Shown piece by piece: positions 1-8,868 of a stretch of DNA of 64,000 nucleotides. The DNA comes from UBA1672 sp033851915 (GTDB lineage: Bacteria; Pseudomonadota; Alphaproteobacteria; Micavibrionales; Micavibrionaceae). The position numbers and the translations under genes are program-made. Position 1 is the stretch's first letter. The number at the start of each line of letters is the position of its first letter. The DNA lies in assembly GCA_033851915.1 (NCBI GenBank), contig JAWSVM010000001.1:310001-374000 (forward strand), given 5' to 3'. The notes under the pieces were generated by a model. The model did no database searches and was not told where the DNA came from. It worked only from the letters and a program-made list of their open reading frames with translations.

Positions 1-458
1 AAAAAACAGATGCGACAAGTGAGAATATCGCCACACTTGTTCCAAAATTCAAAGAGGCAGGCTTACAAACCGGCTGGGTTTATTTCAGAAACATGCCCAA
101 TCAAAATGAAGATACATATGGTGGGTTCCATAACGTCTCTCCCGATAAAGACACCGATTTCTTTGCAGGAAAATCAACAACGTCTCCGTTTGAAGATAAA
201 GACAGTCATTTCAAAGAAACGTTAATTAATAACGGTGTAAAAAACCTGATTGTATCCGGTTTTAATACCAGTGCCTGCCTTTATCAGACGGTACTGGACG
301 CATTAAATGAAGATTTTAATGTCTGCGTTTTACTGGATATGACAGAAAACGGCGAAGGTGGCGATCCGAAGTTAGAAGAAAAGCTAGAGCATATGCGCGC
401 AGAAGGTGCCATATTAACGGATTCAGAACAGGTTCTGCATATACTTGCGGAGCTTTAA
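1..458 (+). CDS. isochorismatase-like cysteine hydrolase, 5' end outside window
   Basis: This is the C-terminal part of a cysteine hydrolase of the isochorismatase-like superfamily; complete codons begin at base 3 and the start lies upstream of the window. The visible 151 residues align along their length with the next gene: the stretch ending in SGFNTSACLYQT matches SGFNTNTCIYES, so the nucleophilic cysteine is kept, and a lysine in AGKSTTSPF sits where the family's catalytic lysine is expected. The N-terminal aspartate motif is out of view. Only 34 bases separate the stop from the following paralogue, so the pair is a tandem duplication and probably co-transcribed. The substrate cannot be told from sequence; family members hydrolyse isochorismate, nicotinamide, ureidoacrylate and other amides. 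Confidence 0.85.
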   Translation, partial: KTDATSENIATLVPKFKEAGLQTGWVYFRNMPNQNEDTYGGFHNVSPDKDTDFFAGKSTTSPFEDKDSHFKETLINNGVKNLIVSGFNTSACLYQTVLDALNEDFNVCVLLDMTENGEGGDPKLEEKLEHMRAEGAILTDSEQVLHILAEL

Positions 459-492
459 TGATGCAATTAAATAGAGATCAGAGATAGGCGAC

Positions 493-1140
493 ATGTCAAA
501 ATCACAAACATTGGCAGATTTTTTTGGTGTAGATGAAGTTACATTCGCGCACCCCACCCCCGAAGATGTCATTGCATCAACGGCGCATCTAATCATTGAT
601 GTTCAGCGATTTTACGCCGATCCAAATTACCTTCCTGACCCTGAAAATCCCGATGCTTTTAAAGGCGGAGATAAATACACCGAGGAAAAAACCGATAATA
701 TCGTCGGGCTTATTCCAAAGTTTAGAGATGCCGGACTGCAAATTTATCATGTTTATTCCAGAAAGAACTCAAAGGACACACCCGAAGAATCTTACGGCGG
801 CTGGTATAAAGTGCAACCTGATCCTGAGACCGATGAAATTTTAAAGAAAACGCAAGCATCGGCTTTCAAATATACGGACTTAACGAAAACACTGCATGAT
901 AATGGCGTTAAGAACCTTATCGTCTCCGGCTTTAACACCAATACATGCATTTATGAAAGTGTTATGGATGCACTCAGCCGTGAATTTAATGTCTGCATTG
1001 CCTATGATACGGTGGATAATGGTGCCGGCTGGCACGGGACAGACCAAACTGAAATACGAGAAATGAAAGAGGCCGGAGCGGTTATTTCCGATTCAGAAAA
1101 AATTCTTGAGGTATTACATCAACTCAACGAGCCTTCGTAA
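493..1140 (+). CDS. isochorismatase-like cysteine hydrolase
   Basis: A 215-residue soluble hydrolase of the isochorismatase-like family. The expected Asp-Lys-Cys triad can be placed: Asp36 in LIIDVQRF, Lys119 in KKTQASAF and Cys152 in NTCIYES. The ATG at 493 follows an agagatagg stretch and gives a normal family length. It is the second copy of a tandem pair with the partial gene to its left; the two proteins differ most in the loop between the Lys and the preceding Tyr-Gly-Gly, which suggests different substrates. Which amide or enol-ether is cleaved is not predictable. A terminator hairpin lies just downstream. Confidence 0.85.
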   Translation: MSKSQTLADFFGVDEVTFAHPTPEDVIASTAHLIIDVQRFYADPNYLPDPENPDAFKGGDKYTEEKTDNIVGLIPKFRDAGLQIYHVYSRKNSKDTPEESYGGWYKVQPDPETDEILKKTQASAFKYTDLTKTLHDNGVKNLIVSGFNTNTCIYESVMDALSREFNVCIAYDTVDNGAGWHGTDQTEIREMKEAGAVISDSEKILEVLHQLNEPS

Positions 1141-1167
1141 ATATTCCTTCAGATTTGTTATTAAAAA

Positions 1168-1194
1168 AAAGCCCGCGACATCATCACGGGCTTT
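1168..1194 (-). terminator. rho-independent terminator of metE
   Basis: Perfect 8-bp stem (aaagcccg / cgggcttt) around an 11-base loop. Read on the minus strand it is followed by a run of T, so it terminates metE. On the plus strand the T tract is poorer, but the hairpin may also stop the hydrolase pair. Confidence 0.8.
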
Positions 1195-1217
1195 CATAAT
1201 TCTTATAGGCTCAAAAA

Positions 1218-3551
1218 TTAAGCAGCCGCGCTTGCTTTTGATTTCTCGCGCATAATTTTTGCAGCTTCCACCATGTTTTTAAGCGCAGGTTTAACTTCTG
1301 CCCAGCCACGTGTTTTCAAACCACAGTCCGGATTCACCCAGATTTGACGCTCGTCCAGATTTTCTTTGGCTTTATCAAGCAGGTCAACCATTTCCTGTGT
1401 TGTCGGAACACGTGGAGAATGGATGTCATAAACGCCCGGTCCGATCTCGTTGGGATATTTGAACGCTACAAAAGCCTCCAACAATTCCATTTGAGAGCGT
1501 GAGGTCTCGATTGAGATCACATCCGCGTCCATGTCCGCAACTTCTTGCATCACGTCATTAAACTCGGAGTAACACATATGCGTATGAATTTGCGTTGAAT
1601 CTTCAACACTACATGATGTAATGCGAAAATCCTCAACAGCGTTATCAAGATATGCTTTCCAGTCATCCTTGCGCAACGGCAAGCCTTCACGGAAGGCCGC
1701 TTCATCAATTTGGATCATCTTAATGCCCGCAGCTTCCAAATCGGAAACCTCATCACGGATCGCAAGAGAGATTTGCTTTGATGTTACGCTGCGTGGTTGG
1801 TCATCACGAACAAAAGACCACTGCAAAATTGTGATCGGGCCAGTCAACATGCCCTTCATGATTTTGTCTGTTTGCTCTTGTGCATATTTTGACCATTCAA
1901 CAGTCATCGCCGTTGGACGAGAAACATCACCATAAATGATTGGCGGTTTCACACAACGTGAACCATAAGACTGAACCCAACCGAACTTGGAGAAAGTAAA
2001 GCCGTCTAGTTGCTCACCGAAATATTCAACCATGTCGTTACGCTCCGGCTCACCATGAACAAGAACATCAATATCAACGTCATGTTGGAATTCAACAACT
2101 GAGCGGATTTCTGCTTGCATGGCATCCTTATATTCCGTTTCGCCGATCTCGCCTTTCTTGAACGCGGAACGTGCCTTGCGGATTTCCTGCGTTTGTGGGA
2201 AAGACCCGATTGATGTTGTCGGATATAGAGGCAAGTTAAGTGCCGCTTGTTGGATTTTCTGACGTTCCGCAAATGGAGATTTACGTTTCTTCATTTCAGG
2301 TGTAATGCCTGCAACGCGAGACTTAACCTCATCATTATGGATACGCTTCGATGTACGGCGATCTTCCTGAACCGCGTCACTTGCCGTAAGTTCGGATGAA
2401 ATCGCATCACGACCATCATTCGCACCTTTTGCAATAACTGCAATTTCAGCAACTTTCTGCGTCGCATAAGCCATCCAACTTTTGATTTCCTCATCAAGAG
2501 CCGTTTCGCTATCCAGATCAACCGGTGTGTGCAGCAAGGAACTAGACCCTGCAACGAACACTTTGTCAGAACCAAGTTTTGCAACGGCTTTGTCGATGAA
2601 GCCCAAAGACTTGGACAAATCGTTTTTCCAAATGTTACGGCCATCAACGATACCAACGGAGAGTGTTTTATCACCGATTTTTGCAAGCGCTTCATCAAAT
2701 GCTTTTTCTGCATTATTGGCTGCTGTATTGGCTTGGTTCGGGCCACGGCACAAATCAATGTGCAGTGCATCTACAGGCAAGCCATAGAACAAGTCCGCAT
2801 TACCGCGAAGCGTGTCAAAGTAAGACGCCACAAGGATTTTCAAACCTTCAGGCTGTTTCAAACCGTCATAAGCCGCTTTCACAACGCCTTGACCGATTGG
2901 ACAAAGATCAAGTGCGAATACAGGCTCATCAATTTGAACCCACTCAGCGCCAAGATCAGCCAGTTTCGCCAAAATCTCGTTATAAACAGGGATCAGTTTT
3001 TTCACTGTCTCTTCATGGCTAAAGCCTTCATATTGCGCTTTACCAAGGAACACGAAGCTTGCAGGGCCAACAATAACCGGACGTGTTTCAATACCAAGAT
3101 CTTTGGCTTCTTTATATTGATCAAAGATTTTAGTGCTGGAAAGGCTAGGCTCCATACCTTCTTCAAATTCAGGAACGATATAATGATAATTCGTGTCATA
3201 CCATTTGGTCATTTCCATCGCTGTCACATCAACACTACCTTGTTGTGCGCCGCGTGCCATGGCGAAATATGTATCAAGATCAACTTGGCCACCATTCCAG
3301 TCATAACGCTCCGGCACAAGACCCAGCGTTGCAATCAAATCAAGAACTTGATCGTAGAATGAAAAATCATTGGACGGAATATGATCCAAGCCAGCCTTCT
3401 TCTGTAAACCCCAGTTATGAGCGCGAAGCTCTTTACCGGTATTAAGAAGATCATCAGATGAGCTTTTGCCCTTCCAATAGCTTTCAACAGCTTTCTTCAA
3501 CTGACGCATATCACCAATGCGTGGAAATCCTAAATTTGTTGCCAGAACCAT
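1218..3551 (-). CDS. metE: cobalamin-independent methionine synthase MetE
   Basis: 5-methyltetrahydropteroyltriglutamate-homocysteine methyltransferase, about 777 residues, which makes methionine in the cytoplasm without vitamin B12. The N-terminal half opens with the typical NLGFPRIG; the C-terminal catalytic half carries the zinc ligands in HTHMCYSEF (around residue 657) and NPDCGLKTRGW (around residue 742). An ATG four codons upstream at 3563 is possible, but the sequence ggagg lies inside those codons, 5 bases before the ATG at 3551, so 3551 is preferred. metF, the enzyme that supplies its methyl donor, is 0.8 kb away on the same strand. No recognisable SAM riboswitch was seen in the 270 bases upstream. 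Confidence 0.97.
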   Translation of the reverse strand: MVLATNLGFPRIGDMRQLKKAVESYWKGKSSSDDLLNTGKELRAHNWGLQKKAGLDHIPSNDFSFYDQVLDLIATLGLVPERYDWNGGQVDLDTYFAMARGAQQGSVDVTAMEMTKWYDTNYHYIVPEFEEGMEPSLSSTKIFDQYKEAKDLGIETRPVIVGPASFVFLGKAQYEGFSHEETVKKLIPVYNEILAKLADLGAEWVQIDEPVFALDLCPIGQGVVKAAYDGLKQPEGLKILVASYFDTLRGNADLFYGLPVDALHIDLCRGPNQANTAANNAEKAFDEALAKIGDKTLSVGIVDGRNIWKNDLSKSLGFIDKAVAKLGSDKVFVAGSSSLLHTPVDLDSETALDEEIKSWMAYATQKVAEIAVIAKGANDGRDAISSELTASDAVQEDRRTSKRIHNDEVKSRVAGITPEMKKRKSPFAERQKIQQAALNLPLYPTTSIGSFPQTQEIRKARSAFKKGEIGETEYKDAMQAEIRSVVEFQHDVDIDVLVHGEPERNDMVEYFGEQLDGFTFSKFGWVQSYGSRCVKPPIIYGDVSRPTAMTVEWSKYAQEQTDKIMKGMLTGPITILQWSFVRDDQPRSVTSKQISLAIRDEVSDLEAAGIKMIQIDEAAFREGLPLRKDDWKAYLDNAVEDFRITSCSVEDSTQIHTHMCYSEFNDVMQEVADMDADVISIETSRSQMELLEAFVAFKYPNEIGPGVYDIHSPRVPTTQEMVDLLDKAKENLDERQIWVNPDCGLKTRGWAEVKPALKNMVEAAKIMREKSKASAAA

Positions 3552-3821
3552 ACGTTCCTCCATTAAAGTCTAAAAATTTTACTTAGGTTTTGGAATAGAA
3601 CGGTTCGCAACAAATATCAAGCACAAAAATGCCATAATTACGCTGCAACGCCACATAATATAGCATTTCATACAATTTGTTCAGGGTAAGGAAGATAATA
3701 CCTTACGTAGAAGAACGTGACCCCAACATTCATAGAGCTCAATTGATTAACATAGAATTAGGTGATATACTGCAGGATATATGGAAATGATTGAAATTTA
3801 TAATAACAATAAAGAATATTC

Positions 3822-4313
3822 ATGGGAACAGAAATAGACGACATAAAACTCTCTACTCCAATTTTTGTCACACATAGTGATGACAACCCTTATAATGTAG
3901 ACGGATCATGGAATGATGGCTTTGGAAATAATCAAGGTTACCTTATTTCATTCACAGAGGACATGGCAGAATTCAAGGGCATTCAAACCTACCTTGGTCT
4001 GGTTGGTGGTAAATTTAATAACTCAGAAAATGGCAAATCTAACTTATTTGGTGTTGTTGGAGGCTTAAAAAAAGAGTTTGGCTATCACGTCGAAGGACAC
4101 ATTGAAGCTATCGTTGGTGCAGTGGATGGCTATGGCCACACCTATGAAGATCAAGAAAAATTAACCACAGCAATCATCTTCGGCGCAGGCGTTAGCCGTA
4201 AGTTTAATGATTTCTCCATTGGTATGGACATTGGTATACTGCCCGCAAAAACCTTAAGCGATGCGCCTGCTGACGCATATGTTGTTAATGCCACAATATC
4301 CCACAGCTTCTAA
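3822..4313 (+). CDS. hypothetical beta-strand-rich protein, possibly a truncated outer-membrane barrel
   Basis: 163 residues of unknown function. The sequence alternates polar and hydrophobic residues in short strands with many glycines, and ends in the dipeptide SF after an amphipathic strand, as outer-membrane beta-barrels often do. There is no signal peptide at this start, and stop codons close the frame shortly upstream, so the gene may have lost its 5' end. The ATG has only a weak ribosome site (aagaa). It sits alone between metE and metF, interrupting two functionally linked genes. It could be a decayed porin-like gene or a short genuine gene. Confidence 0.5.
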   Translation: MGTEIDDIKLSTPIFVTHSDDNPYNVDGSWNDGFGNNQGYLISFTEDMAEFKGIQTYLGLVGGKFNNSENGKSNLFGVVGGLKKEFGYHVEGHIEAIVGAVDGYGHTYEDQEKLTTAIIFGAGVSRKFNDFSIGMDIGILPAKTLSDAPADAYVVNATISHSF

Positions 4314-4324
4314 ATATAACGTTC

Positions 4325-5164
4325 TTAACAAATTGCCTCAACGGCCTGTGTGGTGATGTCGGATTTATTGAGTGTGTAATAGTGGATATGCTCCACACCG
4401 TTTTTCACAAGATCTTCGCTTTGCCCCACCAGCAAATCCAGCGCAACCTTACGCGCATCTTCCGGTTTATCTTCCAAGCCGGCAAATCTCTCATGCAGCC
4501 ATTTCGGCACGCTTGCCTGACAACGCCCCGCAAAACCACACATTGATTTAAAGTCATGGATCGGCAGTAAACCCGGAACAATCGGTGCTTTAATATTCGC
4601 TTTCGCGCAATGCTCCAGAAATTCATAGTACACAGTGTTATCAAAGAAAAACTGTGTAATGGCACGGTTTGCGCCTGCATCTATTTTCTTCATCAAGGCC
4701 TCTACATCCTTATCGATAGAATCCGCATCGGGATGTTTTTCAGGATACGCGCCAACAGAGATTTCGAAATCCTGACGTGCTTTCAACGCCGCGACGAAAT
4801 GGCTGGTATATTGGAAATACTCGGCGTCCGGATCAAGCGGCCATTCTAAATCGGCTGGCATATCACCGCGCAGCGCCACGATATGATGCACACCATTTTC
4901 CCACAACTCATCCGCCAGCGCATACATTTCTTTACGCGGTGAATTAATATAGGTCAGGTGCGACGCCGTTGGAATATCCGTATCCGCGATCACTCTTTTG
5001 ATGATTTGCAAAGTCTTGTCACGCGTCGAACCACCCGCGCCATAGGTCACAGTCATAAATTTCGGATTAAGGGCTTTTAAATCTTCGATCGCTTTAAACA
5101 ACAATTCTGTCGTTTTGTCCGTTTTCGGAGGGAAAAATTCAAAAGAAAAAGTTGCTTTGCTCAC
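4325..5164 (-). CDS. metF: methylenetetrahydrofolate reductase MetF
   Basis: 279-residue flavoprotein that reduces 5,10-methylenetetrahydrofolate to 5-methyltetrahydrofolate, the methyl donor for MetE. Family hallmarks are FEFFPPK (residues 8-14), VTYGAGGSTRD (about 39-49) and VALRGD further on. Length is close to the usual bacterial MetF of 275-300 residues. It lies on the same strand as metE, separated by the small beta-rich gene on the other strand, so the two are neighbours but not an uninterrupted operon. It is transcribed away from guaA; the shared 158-base upstream region holds a perfect inverted repeat. Confidence 0.96.
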   Translation of the reverse strand: MSKATFSFEFFPPKTDKTTELLFKAIEDLKALNPKFMTVTYGAGGSTRDKTLQIIKRVIADTDIPTASHLTYINSPRKEMYALADELWENGVHHIVALRGDMPADLEWPLDPDAEYFQYTSHFVAALKARQDFEISVGAYPEKHPDADSIDKDVEALMKKIDAGANRAITQFFFDNTVYYEFLEHCAKANIKAPIVPGLLPIHDFKSMCGFAGRCQASVPKWLHERFAGLEDKPEDARKVALDLLVGQSEDLVKNGVEHIHYYTLNKSDITTQAVEAIC

Positions 5165-5255
5165 GTTCCAGTAATCCTTATCTACACATCATTTATTGAT
5201 TCGAAACGCATTACAGCACCCTTTTTGAAGCATAACAACAATTTAGTCTTTGCAT

Positions 5256-5270
5256 CGCGTAATTTACGCG
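5256..5270. promoter_or_regulatory. inverted repeat between metF and guaA, possible operator
   Basis: The sequence cgcgtaa-t-ttacgcg is a perfect 7-bp dyad with a one-base centre, in the divergent upstream region of metF and guaA. Its symmetry and position fit a repressor site; no family was recognised. Confidence 0.4.
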
Positions 5271-5322
5271 CTAAAAAGAGGCATCGTCAAAAGACATCGC
5301 GTTATAGGAAAGACTAAAACTC

Positions 5323-6897
5323 ATGCCGAAAACAAATCACGAGCATATCCTTATTCTGGATTTTGGATCTCAGGTCACACAACTTATTGCGCGTCGCTTG
5401 CGCGAAAGTGGCGTTTACTGCGAAGTATGGCCGTTTAACCAAGCCTCTGACGAGAAAATCAAAGCCTATAACCCGAAGGGCATTATCCTTGCGGGCGGGC
5501 CGTGTAGCGTGTTGGATGACGATGCCCCCGCCGCCCCGCAGATCGTATTCGAGATGGGCGTGCCGATCTTTGGCATTTGCTACGGTCAGCAAACCATGGT
5601 CAAACAGCTTGGCGGTGTTGTCGAGGCCGAGAAATCTCGCGAATTCGGACGCGCGTATGTCGATGTCTTAGACCATTCAGACATCACCACCGATGTTTGG
5701 GACAAAGGCGCAAAGGAACAAGTCTGGATGAGCCACGGCGACCACGTTGCCACCCTGCCCGATGGATTTAGTGTCATCGCGAAATCAGACGGCGCGCCTT
5801 ATGCCTTTATCGCCGACACGGATCGTCATTTCTATGGCGTGCAGTTCCACCCTGAAGTGGTGCATACACCCCACGGTGCGGACTTGCTGAAGAACTTCAC
5901 GCATAATGTTTGCGGCTGTTCAGGTGATTGGACAATGGCCTCTTTCCGCGAAGAGCAAATTGCGAAAATCCGCGCTCAAGTGGGTGACGAAAAAGTTATT
6001 TGCGGCCTTTCAGGCGGTGTAGACAGCTCCGTCACGGCAGTATTAATCCATGAAGCCATCGGCGATCAACTGACTTGTATCTATGTGGATACAGGCCTGA
6101 TGCGCGAAGGCGAAAGCGAGCAAGTGGTTTCCCTGTTCCGCGATCATTATAATATTCCCCTCATCCATGAAAATGCCTCCGACCTGTTTTTGGGCGGACT
6201 GGAAGGGATCAGCGATCCTGAAATTAAGCGCAAAGTGATTGGCGGCTTGTTTATCGATGTGTTTGATGAATGCTCCCGCCGCGTTGCAGATGGCGGACAC
6301 GCCGCCAAGTTCCTTGCGCAAGGCACGCTCTATCCCGATGTGATTGAAAGCGTCAGCTTCACAGGCGGCCCCTCGCAAACCATCAAGAGCCACCACAATG
6401 TCGGCGGCCTTCCTGATGATATGGCGATGGAATTGGTGGAGCCAATGCGCGAATTGTTCAAGGACGAAGTGCGCGCACTGGGACGTGAAATGAACATGCC
6501 CGAAGATTTAATCCGCCGCCACCCCTTCCCGGGGCCGGGCTTAGCGATCCGTATTCCGGGTGAAATCACGCAGGAGAAAATTGATATCCTGCGCAAAGCC
6601 GATGTTGTGTATCTGGACGAAATTAGAAAAGCCGGACTCTATGACGTGATTTGGCAGGCTTTTGCGGTGTTATTACCCGTAAAAACCGTCGGCGTGATGG
6701 GCGATGCCCGCACCTATGATTACGTCTGCGCCCTGCGCGCCGTGACCAGCACCGACGGCATGACCGCCGATTACTACCCCTTCGAACACGAGTTCTTGGG
6801 GCGTGTATCTACGCGCATCATTAATGAGGTGCATGGTATTAACCGCGTTGTGTATGATATTACGAGTAAACCGCCTGGGACTATTGAGTGGGAGTGA
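5323..6897 (+). CDS. guaA: GMP synthase (glutamine-hydrolysing) GuaA
   Basis: 524 residues, full length. It converts XMP to GMP using glutamine and ATP. The N-terminal class I glutamine amidotransferase has nucleophile Cys86 (GICYGQQ) and His176/Glu178 (FHPEV). The ATP pyrophosphatase domain follows with the PP-loop SGGVDSS at about 230-236, and the C-terminal dimerisation domain ends in the family's PPGTIEWE. The ATG at 5323 is preceded by aggaaag at a slightly long spacing. The FRG-domain gene starts four bases after its stop, so the two may share a transcript. Confidence 0.98.
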   Translation: MPKTNHEHILILDFGSQVTQLIARRLRESGVYCEVWPFNQASDEKIKAYNPKGIILAGGPCSVLDDDAPAAPQIVFEMGVPIFGICYGQQTMVKQLGGVVEAEKSREFGRAYVDVLDHSDITTDVWDKGAKEQVWMSHGDHVATLPDGFSVIAKSDGAPYAFIADTDRHFYGVQFHPEVVHTPHGADLLKNFTHNVCGCSGDWTMASFREEQIAKIRAQVGDEKVICGLSGGVDSSVTAVLIHEAIGDQLTCIYVDTGLMREGESEQVVSLFRDHYNIPLIHENASDLFLGGLEGISDPEIKRKVIGGLFIDVFDECSRRVADGGHAAKFLAQGTLYPDVIESVSFTGGPSQTIKSHHNVGGLPDDMAMELVEPMRELFKDEVRALGREMNMPEDLIRRHPFPGPGLAIRIPGEITQEKIDILRKADVVYLDEIRKAGLYDVIWQAFAVLLPVKTVGVMGDARTYDYVCALRAVTSTDGMTADYYPFEHEFLGRVSTRIINEVHGINRVVYDITSKPPGTIEWE

Positions 6898-6901
6898 TGT
6901 A

Positions 6902-7723
6902 ATGACAGACATTAAACTAAGTACTTGGGAGGAACTGGAAAAAGTACTGAATGATGAACACAAATGGGCAAAGAGCTATAAATCATCATCAGGAAATGCA
7001 CATAAATACCTCTCAGACTCATTATTCAGAGGACAATCAAATGCAGAATGGAATTTAGAAACCACAATTGAACGTTTTTATAAGAAGCACACCAAACCGA
7101 ATAAAATTATTACGTGGAAAAGCTATCATCATATCTTAAGTACTATTAATCCCTTCTTTTCATCCTTTACAGATAATAATTTTAAAATTTCTGATTTTCC
7201 AGAAGACAGCACATCCCAATACGTACCGCCATGCTACGACTTCATGGTACATACTCGCCACCATGGCTTTCCATCCCCTTTACTTGATTGGAGTGCATCT
7301 CCTTATATCGCAGCATTTTTTGCGTTTGAGAATACAACCGAGGATCAAGATGTTGCCATATATATCTATAGAGAATATTCAGGTAGTGGTAAAAGTGGCA
7401 TGGTAGGCGGCCCTAGAATTTTAGCTTTAGGGCCATACACCCACACACATAAACGGCATTATTTGCAGCAATGCCAATATACAGTTTGTATAAAACAGAA
7501 ATCCGATAGCAATCACGAATATTGTTCCCATACCCTTGCTGAATTCTCAGGAGAACGAGGAGATCAAGATTTTTTGAGAAAATACATAATACCTGGCACT
7601 GAAAAATCAAAAGTATTAGAAAAACTCGATCTTATGAATATTAATGCATTTTCGCTTTTCGGAAATGAAGAGAGCATGCTTTCAACTCTAGCTTATAAAG
7701 AAATCATTATTAAAGATAGATAA
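6902..7723 (+). CDS. FRG-domain protein
   Basis: 273 residues with an FRG domain, named for the Phe-Arg-Gly seen here at 42-44 (LFRGQSN). The second signature, HHGFPSPLLDWS at about 120-131, is also clear and is followed by hydrophobic ALA/PHE-rich sequence (PYIAAFFAF). FRG proteins are of unknown biochemical role and frequently occur in accessory and phage-defence neighbourhoods. The ATG at 6902 has gggag seven bases upstream and follows the guaA stop directly; longer starts would run into guaA. The coding sequence is clearly richer in A and T than guaA, which hints at later acquisition. A one-domain XRE regulator lies downstream. Confidence 0.8.
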   Translation: MTDIKLSTWEELEKVLNDEHKWAKSYKSSSGNAHKYLSDSLFRGQSNAEWNLETTIERFYKKHTKPNKIITWKSYHHILSTINPFFSSFTDNNFKISDFPEDSTSQYVPPCYDFMVHTRHHGFPSPLLDWSASPYIAAFFAFENTTEDQDVAIYIYREYSGSGKSGMVGGPRILALGPYTHTHKRHYLQQCQYTVCIKQKSDSNHEYCSHTLAEFSGERGDQDFLRKYIIPGTEKSKVLEKLDLMNINAFSLFGNEESMLSTLAYKEIIIKDR

Positions 7724-7753
7724 CACCCCCGCGACTTGGGAGTTGCGAGGGTG
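7724..7753 (+). terminator. strong hairpin after the FRG gene
   Basis: A 12-pair stem with one mismatch and one G-T pair around a ttggga loop begins right after the stop codon at 7723. There is no T tract, so it may stabilise the 3' end or work as a factor-assisted terminator. Confidence 0.45.
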
Positions 7754-7873
7754 CCTGTGTGGGAACATAAGAAGATAAATGCGTCCATCCACTTTCAAAT
7801 GTTGATTATAGCCTACAGTGTTTTGTGGGCAATTGCCAATAGTTATTGTTGTCTTTCGTCAACATAATAGTGT

Positions 7874-8080
7874 ATGGATGATTTAGAAGCTATTGGCAGA
7901 AACATTGCGCGGTTACGAACGAAGAAGAAACTTTCGCAAGAGGATTTATGTGGTTTGGCAGACATTGATCGTAGCTATCTTTCAGAGATTGAAAACGGTC
8001 ATAAGAATTTTTCAATTGCAGTCCTTTTTAAAATTGCCCGTGCATTAGAAAGCGCGCCCGCAGATATTCTAAAAACTTAA
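7874..8080 (+). CDS. small XRE-family HTH transcriptional regulator
   Basis: 68 residues made up of a single Cro/C1-type helix-turn-helix domain (about residues 8-62). The recognition region reads LSQEDLCGLADIDRSYLSEIENG, quoted here as the two halves LSQEDLCGLADID and RSYLSEIENG, which matches the classic XRE pattern. Size and architecture are like controller proteins of restriction-modification or toxin-antitoxin loci, but no such partner is adjacent. It lies nine bases before yaaA and 150 bases after the FRG gene. It may regulate either neighbour or itself; that is inference. Confidence 0.85.
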   Translation: MDDLEAIGRNIARLRTKKKLSQEDLCGLADIDRSYLSEIENGHKNFSIAVLFKIARALESAPADILKT

Positions 8081-8089
8081 GGAACCCAA

Positions 8090-8863
8090 ATGCTCGCTTT
8101 GATATCCCCTGCCAAGAAACTGGATTTCGAATCGGCGTGGGATGTATCGACCCATACGCAGAGCGGCTTTTTGGATCACTCGCAAGCGTTGGTTGATACG
8201 GCGAAGGTTCTTTCTCAAACCAAGATACAAAGCCTGATGAAGCTGTCTGATAAGTTGGGGGCGTTGAATTATAATCGTTATCAACGCTACGCTACGCCGT
8301 TCACGCCTGATAATGCCAAGCCTGCCGCCTATATGTTTCGCGGTGATACGTATGTTGGTTTGGATGCGGACACGCTCTCCGCCGATGATATGGATTTCGC
8401 GCAAGGGCATTTGCGGATTTTGTCGGGGCTTTATGGATTACTGCGCCCGCTGGATTTGATGCAGCCCTATCGTTTGGAAATGGGGACGAAGCTGCATAAT
8501 CCACGCGGGGAAGACCTCTATGATTTTTGGGGGGATATATTGACCGAGGCTTGTAATGACGCGCTCAAGAGCCATAAGGATAACAGCGTGATCTCGCTGG
8601 CCTCGAACGAGTATATCAAATCAATCAAGCCAAAGCAGTTAGATGGCGCGTTCATTACCTGTCATTTTAAAGAGATGAAAGGCGGCGTGCCGAAAACCAT
8701 CGGCATCTTTGCCAAACGCGCGCGCGGCATGATGGCGCGATACATGATTCAAAACCGCATCGAGACACCGAGCGCGCTTAAAGGGTTCAATCAAGATGGC
8801 TATGAATTTATCGCAGCGTTGTCGGATGAGACAAACTACACATTTTTGCGCGATCAAAGCTGA
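8090..8863 (+). CDS. yaaA: peroxide stress protein YaaA (DUF328)
   Basis: 257 residues, normal family length. It begins with the signature LALISPAKKLDF and contains YRLEMGTKL at about residue 123 onward, both typical of YaaA. In Escherichia coli YaaA lowers free intracellular iron and so limits peroxide damage. The protein is cytosolic, with no signal or membrane segment. Its ATG is preceded by aaggaac, nine bases after the XRE gene, so the two are probably translated from one mRNA. The gene runs tail to tail with the small gene at 8869. Confidence 0.92.
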   Translation: MLALISPAKKLDFESAWDVSTHTQSGFLDHSQALVDTAKVLSQTKIQSLMKLSDKLGALNYNRYQRYATPFTPDNAKPAAYMFRGDTYVGLDADTLSADDMDFAQGHLRILSGLYGLLRPLDLMQPYRLEMGTKLHNPRGEDLYDFWGDILTEACNDALKSHKDNSVISLASNEYIKSIKPKQLDGAFITCHFKEMKGGVPKTIGIFAKRARGMMARYMIQNRIETPSALKGFNQDGYEFIAALSDETNYTFLRDQS

Positions 8864-8868
8864 CAGCT

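Noticed and set aside
2529..3362. Long rightward frame inside metE
   Set aside because: Antisense shadow of a fully conserved enzyme gene.
3700..3800. Possible small frame coding IPYVEERDPNIHRAQLINIE before the beta-rich gene
   Set aside because: No usable start codon and no visible ribosome site; too short to support as a gene, though it might be a remnant.
3564..3821. Possible SAM-II or other methionine riboswitch upstream of metE
   Set aside because: The conserved stems and loop sequences of known SAM riboswitches could not be found by eye on the minus strand.
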